A DNA stretch of 12,964 nucleotides from Pedobacter sp. (GTDB taxonomy: Bacteria; Bacteroidota; Bacteroidia; Sphingobacteriales; Sphingobacteriaceae). Below, piece after piece: positions 8,151 to 12,964 of this stretch. The stretch spans positions 1-12,964 of the forward strand of contig SEDG01000046.1 in assembly GCA_004295885.1 (NCBI GenBank), given 5' to 3'. Positions within the stretch are counted from its first letter, which is position 1; the number at the start of each line of letters is the position of its first letter. Made by a program: the position numbers and the translations under genes. The notes below the pieces were generated by a model. That model was not told where the DNA came from, searched no databases, and saw nothing but the letters and a program-made list of their open reading frames with translations.

Positions 8151-8601
8151 ATTCGAAGATTGGTTTAACAGCTGTCCAGAATTGGTCTAATGCAATTATT
8201 CTTGGTTTTAAGAAGGAGATTAACGCTTGCCAATCATTTTGATTGAAAATACTTACTCCATTTAGAGTGGTTGAGATTCTGGCTAAAGGTGCTCCAAAAT
8301 CGTTTACAGTTTCTTGTTCCCAAGTCCAATCTTCAGCTAAAGCATCTTTAAACAAGGTTTTAAAAGCTAAAAATTGTTCAAAGTATAGTTTTCTAATTTC
8401 CTTATCGGGATGGGTGATATCTATAGAAATTGTTGCCTGTTTTTGCTCAGCATTCATTCTAAAAAAGATATGTTTTACGCCAGTTTTGTAGTTTACCCAA
8501 TTAATATCTAGGCCTTCGGCAGAAGGAATGGGTTTCATATATTTCCCAAAAGTAATCCAAAATTGCTGGCGGAGTTTTGAAGCTTCTTCTTTACTATACA
8601 T
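8140..8601 (-). CDS. DUF4268 domain protein
   Basis: From the ATG at 8599-8601 this encodes 153 residues beginning MYSKEEASKLRQQFWITFG. The frame stays open to a TTG at 8623-8625, eight codons upstream, but the family normally begins at or close to the Tyr-Ser-Lys-Glu-Glu-Ala segment, so the ATG is preferred. The sequence PSAEGLDINWVNYKTGVKHI followed by IDITHPDKEIRKLYFEQF and WTWE is typical of DUF4268 (PF14088), a fold with restriction-endonuclease-like relatives but, in this short stand-alone form, no known function. No signal peptide or membrane helix is seen, so it is cytoplasmic. Its TAA overlaps the last 11 bases of the TPR gene on the other strand. A TTTG/TAGAATTT promoter candidate covers the TTG, again pointing to the ATG. 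Confidence 0.82.
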   Translation of the reverse strand: MYSKEEASKLRQQFWITFGKYMKPIPSAEGLDINWVNYKTGVKHIFFRMNAEQKQATISIDITHPDKEIRKLYFEQFLAFKTLFKDALAEDWTWEQETVNDFGAPLARISTTLNGVSIFNQNDWQALISFLKPRIIALDQFWTAVKPIFESIS

Positions 8602-8624
8602 TATTTTGTTGTAGAGCTTTGGCA

Positions 8625-8657
8625 AAATTCTATACAGTTTGAAAGAGTTTTGTCAAA
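8625..8657 (-). promoter_or_regulatory. Weak promoter candidate for the DUF4268 gene
   Basis: On the minus strand TTTG (8654-8657) is followed after 21 bases by TAGAATTT (8625-8632), a 6-of-8-type match to the Bacteroidota TTTG-N19-21-TAnnTTTG arrangement. A start site about 6-8 bases downstream would fall between the upstream TTG and the ATG at 8601, which favours the ATG as the start codon. The match is imperfect and unproven. Confidence 0.25.
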
Positions 8658-8731
8658 GGTTAAGTTTTTTGGCTTATTGTAGGTTTTTTGTAGCCGAACA
8701 ATTATTAATTAAACCTTATTGAACGAAAATA

Positions 8732-8770
8732 CTTTTTTGTAACGCTGAGCGTAGTCGAAGTGCAAAAAAG
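8732..8770. repeat. Palindromic intergenic element, copy downstream of ribE
   Basis: Perfect 8-base arms (8732-8739 and 8763-8770, CTTTTTTG/CAAAAAAG) enclose a core that itself contains the small hairpin ACGC-TGA-GCGT (8742-8752). On the minus strand the core reads TTCGACTACGCTCAGCG. A core of this kind recurs at 9561-9594 on the other side of ribE, on the opposite strand. Cores resembling it are, from memory, frequent between genes in Bacteroidota. It could also act as a weak bidirectional transcription terminator for ribE. The rest of the 284-base spacer 8602-8885 shows no gene. Confidence 0.55.
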
Positions 8771-8830
8771 ATTGTAGTGAAAGCAGGACCGGGTTCACAA
8801 AAGAACTAATGCCTCTACTTTTCTAAAGGC

Positions 8831-8886
8831 TCTTGTTTCATGCTTGTGCTCCTTGGTCTTTACTCTTTATTCCTTGCTCCTTAATC
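8831..8886. repeat. Degenerate heptanucleotide tandem tract at the ribE stop
   Basis: Eight consecutive 7-base units in fixed phase, consensus close to YTTGSTC, run from 8831 to 8886. The best conserved are TTTACTC (8859-8865), TTTATTC (8866-8872), CTTGCTC (8873-8879) and CTTAATC (8880-8886). The last unit contains the first base of the ribE stop codon. A second tract with the same phase and a shared CTTGCTC unit lies at 11812-11846. Units diverge too much for a recent slippage array. Confidence 0.5.
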
Positions 8887-9473
8887 TATTTATTCCCCAT
8901 TAACCTAGAAACGTACTTCCCAATAATATCAAATTCCAAATTGACAGTATCACCTACTTTAACTTCGTGTAAGTTGGTATGTTCAAACGTGTAAGGAATA
9001 ATAAAAACAGAAAATTCATCTGTTTGAGAATTCACAACAGTAAGGCTAATTCCGTTTACACAGATAGAACCTTTTTCTACCGTTACATTTCCCAAAGTTG
9101 CATCGTATTTGAAACGATATTCCCAACTTCCATCTAGTTCATTTACCAAAACACATTTAGCCGTTTGGTCTACATGACCTTGTACAATATGTCCATCTAA
9201 ACGAGCATTCATTTGCATACAACGCTCTAGATTTACCTTGCTACCTACTTTTAAATTGCCAAGGCTGGTTTTATTCAGCGTTTCTTCAATGGCAGTAACC
9301 GTATGAGCAATATCGCTTAACGAAACAACGGTTAAACAAACTCCATTGTGTGCCACGCTTTGGTCTATTTTTAGTTCAGCGCAGATAGCAGAATTCACTG
9401 TAAAATGGATATTTGTTCCTTCTTTTACTATATTTTTTACTTCTCCAAGCGTTTCTATTATTCCAGTAAACAT
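8886..9473 (-). CDS. ribE: Riboflavin synthase (alpha subunit)
   Basis: The 195-residue product converts two 6,7-dimethyl-8-ribityllumazine into riboflavin plus the pyrimidinedione in the last step of riboflavin synthesis; it is a cytoplasmic homotrimer. The family signature MFTGIIE forms the N-terminus and fixes the start. Two lumazine-binding barrels repeat: residues 1-about 95 with AHNGVCLTVV at 41-50, and about 96-190 with CVNGISLTVV at 138-147; the second begins at HIVQGHVD (95-102). Length matches the family (about 200). No other rib gene is adjacent. The 169-base spacer from accC contains a palindromic element and no recognisable FMN riboswitch, so separate expression is likely but unproven. 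The C-terminal helix (FDIIGKYVSRLM) needed for trimer formation is present. Confidence 0.97.
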   Translation of the reverse strand: MFTGIIETLGEVKNIVKEGTNIHFTVNSAICAELKIDQSVAHNGVCLTVVSLSDIAHTVTAIEETLNKTSLGNLKVGSKVNLERCMQMNARLDGHIVQGHVDQTAKCVLVNELDGSWEYRFKYDATLGNVTVEKGSICVNGISLTVVNSQTDEFSVFIIPYTFEHTNLHEVKVGDTVNLEFDIIGKYVSRLMGNK

Positions 9474-9546
9474 TACTCTATTTCTATTAAACTATGGTTT
9501 GTGTATGTTTAATTATTTTGGCGTTTTAACACGCTTTCCGCTAAAT

Positions 9547-9606
9547 CTTTTTGGCTATCCTTCTACTACCTACCGCAGGCAGGCGCTCAGGATGACAGCC
9601 AAAAAG
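9547..9606. repeat. Palindromic intergenic element, copy upstream of ribE
   Basis: Perfect 10-base arms (9547-9556 CTTTTTGGCT and 9597-9606) are extended inward by ATCC (9557-9560) pairing with GGAT (9590-9593), leaving a 3-base bulge. Inside lies a smaller hairpin, CCTACC (9569-9574) with GGCAGG (9578-9583), one mismatch. The parts outside that small hairpin, TTCTACTAC and CGCTCAGGATGACAG, resemble the reverse complement of the core at 8739-8763, as if the small hairpin had been inserted in the middle of such an element. It fills much of the accC-ribE spacer. Confidence 0.55.
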
Positions 9607-9642
9607 GATACCGCTTCAATCGTTACGCAACGCCAGAAAGTT

Positions 9643-11142
9643 TTAAATATATTTCTTTCTATTTTTTTTCCAATTACTACCCGCATCAATATTTATCCCC
9701 AGGTTAGCAATTTTTGCTTTTTCTTTTTGCAACATTAAAACAGCAGTAATTGCAGCTAACATTGCTTCTTCTTCATTGTCGTTTTTTAAACTATCGGCAT
9801 TAAAATATTTGCCTACAAAATGGGTGTCAAACTTGCCCGAGGTGAAGGCTTCATGTTGCATTACAAATTTACCAAAGCTTAATGTTGTTTGTATGCCCGT
9901 AATGTCATATTCATCAATGGCTCTAATCATTCGTAAAATGGCCTCTTCCCTATTTGCGCCAAAGGTGATGAGTTTTGCAATCATAGGGTCGTAATAAATT
10001 GGAATGTCCATTCCCTCTTCAAAGCCGTCATCAACCCTAACGCCATTTCCTTTTGGGGTTTTATAAGTTTGCAAAGTACCAATATCTGGCAAAAAATTAT
10101 TTAATGGGTCTTCTGCATAAACCCTTAATTCCATAGCATGACCGCTAATTTTTAAATCTTCTTGTTTAAAACTTAAGGCTTCGCCTCTGGCTATTTTAAT
10201 TTGTTCTTTTACCAAATCTAATCCCGTTATCATTTCCGTAACCGGATGCTCAACTTGTAAACGAGTGTTCATTTCTAAGAAGAAAAAATCTAGGTTTTCA
10301 TCTAAAATAAATTCTACTGTTCCTGCGCCGACATAATTTACTGAACGAGCCACATCAACAGCGCATTTACCCATTGCTTGTCTAATTTTTTCTGTTAGAA
10401 CAGATGATGGGGCTTCCTCAACTACCTTTTGGTGTCTCCTTTGAATAGAACATTCACGTTCGAACAAATGCACAATATTGCCGTGAGTATCACCTAAAAC
10501 TTGTATTTCTATGTGCCTTGGCGAAGTAACATATCTTTCAATAAACACCGATCCATCTCCAAAGGCCGAAGTTGCTTCGCTAACAGCCAAATGCATTTGC
10601 TCTTCAAAATCGGCTGCTTTTTCTACAATCCGCATACCCTTACCACCACCACCAGCCGCTGCTTTTATTAAAATTGGAAATCCAACTTCAACAGCTCTTT
10701 CTTTTGCTTCATTGATATCTGTAATTGCTTCTTCAGTTCCAGGAACCATAGGGATATTATATTTTAAAGCCGCTGCTTTAGCAGATAATTTATTGCCCAT
10801 TATTTCCATCGCCTCTGGCGTCGGACCAATTAAAATCAATCCTGCTGCTGCAACCTCTCTTGCAAAACCTGCATTTTCAGATAAAAATCCATAACCAGGA
10901 TGAATTGCTTCAGCTCCAGTTAATTTACAAGCATCAATAATTTTTGAAATAACCAAATAAGATTGATTTGAGGGTGCCGGACCAATACAAATTGCTTCAT
11001 CCGCATAACGCACATGCAATGAGTTTCTATCAGCCTCTGAAAAAACAGCTACCGTTTTTATACTCATTTCTTTTGCGGAACGCATGATACGCAAGGCGAT
11101 TTCTCCGCGATTGGCAATTAAAATCTTTGAGATTTGAGACAT
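9643..11142 (-). CDS. accC: Biotin carboxylase subunit of acetyl-/acyl-CoA carboxylase
   Basis: The 499-residue enzyme carboxylates biotin on a carrier protein using ATP and bicarbonate, the first half-reaction of acetyl-CoA or acyl-CoA carboxylases in the cytoplasm. The N-terminal domain begins KILIANRGEIALRI. The ATP-grasp domain carries the glycine loop AAAGGGGKGMRI (161-172), Glu277, Glu290 and the catalytic stretch EMNTRLQVEHPVTE (290-303), with Arg340 in MELRVYAEDP matching the essential Arg338 of E. coli. Residues after about 450 form a charged tail ending NWKKNRKKYI, which is longer than E. coli AccC (about 449) and is, from memory, common in Bacteroidota paralogues that may serve propionyl- or methylcrotonyl-CoA carboxylase. 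No accB or carboxyltransferase gene is adjacent. The start lies one base after the stop of the broken threonine aldolase gene, so the two were probably cotranscribed and translationally coupled. Confidence 0.95.
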   Translation of the reverse strand: MSQISKILIANRGEIALRIMRSAKEMSIKTVAVFSEADRNSLHVRYADEAICIGPAPSNQSYLVISKIIDACKLTGAEAIHPGYGFLSENAGFAREVAAAGLILIGPTPEAMEIMGNKLSAKAAALKYNIPMVPGTEEAITDINEAKERAVEVGFPILIKAAAGGGGKGMRIVEKAADFEEQMHLAVSEATSAFGDGSVFIERYVTSPRHIEIQVLGDTHGNIVHLFERECSIQRRHQKVVEEAPSSVLTEKIRQAMGKCAVDVARSVNYVGAGTVEFILDENLDFFFLEMNTRLQVEHPVTEMITGLDLVKEQIKIARGEALSFKQEDLKISGHAMELRVYAEDPLNNFLPDIGTLQTYKTPKGNGVRVDDGFEEGMDIPIYYDPMIAKLITFGANREEAILRMIRAIDEYDITGIQTTLSFGKFVMQHEAFTSGKFDTHFVGKYFNADSLKNDNEEEAMLAAITAVLMLQKEKAKIANLGINIDAGSNWKKNRKKYI

Positions 11143-11143
11143 A

Positions 11144-11762
11144 TTAGAAGTTAAGATTTTTAATTACTTGAATAGTTTGGTCAATCATCTCTTCGCTCAC
11201 ATCTAAATGCGTTACAAATCTGATGGTTTTATTAGAAGTTGAGTTACATAAAACTCCTTTTTCTTCAAATGCGCTAACAACTTGGTCTACATTCAAACCA
11301 GCTTTTACATCAAAAAGAACAATATTTGTTTCAACCGGCATTACGTAACTTACAAACTCTGCCTGCTCTAATTCGTTTGCTAAAGCTTTTGCATTTTTAT
11401 GATCATCTGCCAAACGATTAACGTGATTGTCTAAAGCATAAATCCCCGCAGCGGCTAAAAATCCTGCTTGTCTCATTCCGCCCCCTAAAACTTTTCTAAT
11501 CCTGGTTGCTTTTTTTATGGTTGCTTTATCACTTAAAAATACAGACCCAACAGGTGCACCTAATCCTTTAGAAAGACACACCGAAATGCCGTCAAAAAAA
11601 CAAAGCAGCCTCCATATCAAATATCTTGGCAAGCTTTTCTTCCAAAGCATTTACCGTTGGGTCTTCTCCAAAAACATCGTCACCCACTTTTGCACTCATC
11701 ATGGCATCTAGCATTCCTGCTGTTGGCTTGGTAACTGTATCGCTTCTAAAATCTATTTTCAT
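11144..11762 (-). pseudogene. ltaE: Low-specificity L-threonine aldolase, internally deleted and frame-shifted
   Basis: The family is a PLP enzyme cleaving L-threonine/allo-threonine to glycine and acetaldehyde, about 340 residues. Here the ATG at 11760-11762 opens with the family's hallmark N-terminus (MKIDFRSDTVTKPT, then VGDDVFGEDPTVNALE) for 56 codons, ending in LFF and a TGA at 11592-11594. The C-terminal part resumes in another frame at DGISVCLSKGLGAPVGS, containing the PLP-binding lysine, and runs 149 codons to the TAA at 11144-11146. Removing one T from the run of seven (11594-11600) would join the frames, but about 135 codons with most PLP contacts and substrate residues are still missing. 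A start at the ATG at 11650 would read the N-terminal region out of frame and is not credible. The whole span is 619 bases, one more than a multiple of three. Either a real deletion or an assembly error explains it. Confidence 0.85.
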
Positions 11763-11811
11763 TATATATCGTAAAGTTGGAATGTTTTAAGGTTGTAAAA
11801 TTGAGTTATAT

Positions 11812-11846
11812 CTTGCTCCTTGACACTAGCTACTTTCTACTTCGCA
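11812..11846. repeat. Degenerate heptanucleotide tandem tract at the esterase stop
   Basis: Five 7-base units in phase begin at 11812: CTTGCTC, CTTGACA, CTAGCTA, CTTTCTA and CTTCGCA, with invariant CT at the first two positions. The TAG stop of the esterase gene (11837-11839) lies inside the fourth unit. On the minus strand the shared word AAGGAGCAAG also occurs in the tract behind ribE. This suggests a common origin. Confidence 0.45.
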
Positions 11847-12680
11847 ATAAATTTAAAAAAATCTGTGAACTCTCTATTCCAAAACCATTCTTTATGTTCG
11901 CCATCTGCTTTTTCTATCAATTTAATGTTTTTGTTTTTCCCATTGGGATTTAAGATTTGATAAACGGCATTCATATCTGTAATCATCGCCTTACCTTCTA
12001 AAGTGCCCGCTACGAAATATATCTTACTGTCTTTCAAATTTGGCAAAGCATTTTTCAAATCTTCCTCAATCGGCTTCGCCAACCAAAATGCAGGGGAAAA
12101 CACACCTGCTTTTCCAAAAACTTTTGGATAAGTAGCTAAGGCATACATCGAAATTAATCCACCCATGGAGCTACCCGCTATTGATGTATTATTAGCAGCT
12201 TTTAAGGTGTGATAATTTTTATCCATAAAAGGCTTTAAGTTATTAACCAGAAAATCAACATATAATTTCCCTTTACCTTTTCCATATTGACTATCATAAG
12301 GATTATATTCCTTTAACCGCTTCCGCCCAGTTTAGTACAGCTACTTTTACTGTAGTATCATTTTGAAGTTTCAAAGACCTATTTCCAATTGTATTTCCCT
12401 TCGCTCCAGATTCTACCTTAGTCCAGTTGCCTCTTGTAATCTTGTATTCATATCGCCCTGCAGGTAATTGTTTTTCAATAACATAATTCCCTTCCACATT
12501 CTTTAAAAATTTAAAGTCTGCATTATTAGGTTTCCAGTCATTAAAATTACCAGCCAAAAAATAATCGGGAAGTGAATCTTTACTTTTTGGAATATTTTGT
12601 AACTCGAATTTGATTTTGACTTGAGCAACCGAGGTCACAAATGCAAACAGAAGTGTCAAAAATAGGCTAAAACGTCTCAT
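11837..12680 (-). pseudogene. CBM-containing alpha/beta-hydrolase esterase, internally deleted and frame-shifted
   Basis: Two fragments of one expected gene lie in order. The first, from the ATG at 12678-12680, encodes a signal peptide (MRRFSLFLTLLFAFVTSVAQ) and an AMPK/CBM48-like glycogen-binding-type domain (DYFLAGNFNDWKP, then LPAGRYEYKITRGNWTK) and stops at TAA 12303-12305 after 125 residues. The second, in another frame from about 12325, reads RLKEYNPYDSQYGKG, then FMDKNYHTLKAANNTSIAG with the nucleophile motif GSSMGG, and ends DGEHKEWFWN, holding the probable catalytic His. The first ATG usable in that frame is at 12224-12226, in the middle of the fold. The roughly 100 residues that normally join the CBM to this point, including the strand leading to the HDGQN-type motif, are absent. 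The family (putative esterase, PF00756) is a periplasmic or extracellular ester hydrolase; as read here it cannot be functional. The gene is divergent from a LacI-type regulator. Confidence 0.8.
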
Positions 12681-12806
12681 TAATTTTAAGAATTATAGAT
12701 TTTGAGCTAATTTTCAAATCATTTAACAAATAAATAGAAATATTTACTTTTTTTATCATTTATATTTACAAACGAAAATCAGAAGCCAAAAACTTGCGTC
12801 TCTAGA
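12681..12806. promoter_or_regulatory. Divergent regulatory spacer between esterase and LacI-family gene
   Basis: This 126-base A+T-rich spacer must hold promoters for both genes. It contains a perfect 16-base palindrome, TAAATA-GAAA-TATTTA (12731-12746), a direct repeat ATCATTTA (12718-12725 and 12755-12762), and TATATTTA (12761-12768), a 7-of-8 match to the -7 box for the plus-strand gene without a clear -33 box. The palindrome lacks the central CG usual in LacI-family operators, so an operator role is only a guess. Confidence 0.35.
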
Positions 12807-12964
12807 ATGGATAATGTCAACATCAAAAAATTAGCTCAAGCCTTAAACCTATCTACATCTACAGTTTCTAGAGCATTTAGAGATAACAGCGATATTAGTA
12901 AAGAAACAAAGGAAAGAATTTTGGCAATGGCGAAGGAAATGAATTATCAGCCTAACCATTATGC
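12807..12964 (+). CDS. LacI-family transcriptional regulator (5' part, runs off window)
   Basis: From the ATG at 12807-12809 the first 52 codons encode a textbook LacI-type DNA-binding domain: VNIKKLAQALNLSTSTVSRAF is the helix-turn-helix, and DNSDISKETKERILAMAKEMNYQPN leads to the hinge helix. The effector-binding periplasmic-binding-protein-like domain lies beyond the window. Members usually repress or activate sugar-use genes in the phylum. It is divergent from the broken CBM-esterase gene, which is the natural first candidate for its target, along with itself; this is inference. No SD precedes the ATG. Confidence 0.92.
   Translation, partial: MDNVNIKKLAQALNLSTSTVSRAFRDNSDISKETKERILAMAKEMNYQPNHY

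Noticed and set aside
8602..8625. TTG at 8623-8625 as start of the DUF4268 gene
   Set aside because: The added eight residues are not expected for the family, TTG starts are rare, and a promoter candidate covers the TTG.
8793..8806. GTTC-N6-GAAC inverted repeat
   Set aside because: A 4-base stem without T run or nearby target is expected by chance.
8831..8886. CRISPR-like or microsatellite array
   Set aside because: Units are 7 bases, degenerate and without spacers; there are no cas genes.
9474..9642. FMN riboswitch upstream of ribE
   Set aside because: The spacer folds into a repeat-type palindrome and lacks the conserved multi-helix FMN aptamer pattern.
9346..9738. Open frame of 130 codons on the plus strand over the ribE-accC spacer
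   Set aside because: It spans the 5' end of ribE, the palindromic element and the 3' end of accC on the wrong strand; no protein family features.
10511..10894. Open frame of 127 codons on the plus strand
   Set aside because: It is the shadow of the glycine-rich ATP-grasp region of accC, giving Pro/Ala/Ser-rich nonsense.
11144..11650. Reading the aldolase remnant as a 168-residue protein from the ATG at 11650
   Set aside because: The first 19 residues translate the N-terminal coding region in the wrong frame; the true family start is at 11762.
1..12964. Hidden mobile element, defence island or toxin-antitoxin pair
   Set aside because: No transposase, integrase, attachment-site repeat, nuclease-helicase set or paired small toxin/antitoxin frames were seen on either strand; the unknown small genes are single and not paired.

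Overview
The window comes from a Bacteroidota chromosome, most likely Sphingobacteriaceae (Pedobacter-like). This rests on the low G+C, the near absence of Shine-Dalgarno sequences, a TAnnTTTG-type promoter box, many short lipophilic signal peptides ending in Ala/Ser-x-Ala-Gln, a DUF6067-type glycoside hydrolase, an OMP_b-brl_2 porin and a 7TM histidine kinase. The species cannot be fixed from this sequence alone.

Layout. Positions 1-2579 (minus) hold the first ~859 residues of a secreted glycoside-hydrolase-like protein whose 3' end lies outside the window. A YihY/BrkB membrane protein (plus) is divergent from it and ends tail to tail with a 92-residue protein of unknown function (minus). 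Upstream of that lies a small outer-membrane beta-barrel protein (minus) with a clear intrinsic terminator. A 7TM-PAS-HisKA-HATPase sensor kinase (plus) has no partner regulator here. Its 3' end carries the terminator of an opposing 99-residue helical protein (minus). A secreted TPR protein (plus) then overlaps a DUF4268 protein (minus) at the 3' ends.

From about 8730 to 12680 everything reads on the minus strand: a CBM-esterase gene, an L-threonine aldolase gene, accC (biotin carboxylase) and ribE (riboflavin synthase). accC and ribE look intact. The esterase and the aldolase are both internally deleted and frame-shifted: each keeps a good N-terminal and a good C-terminal part of its family but has lost roughly 100-140 codons between them. 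The spacers of this block carry two kinds of non-coding structure: degenerate heptanucleotide-phased tracts touching the stop codons of ribE and of the esterase, and two palindromic elements flanking ribE that share a CGCTCAG/CGCTGAG-type core and look like members of a dispersed intergenic repeat. The right end holds the start of a LacI-family regulator (plus), divergent from the esterase.

No new defence, mobile or biosynthetic system is visible: there is no transposase, integrase, CRISPR array, toxin-antitoxin pair, tRNA or rRNA. The most notable features are the paired internal deletions in adjacent genes (decay or assembly error) and the intergenic repeat structures.
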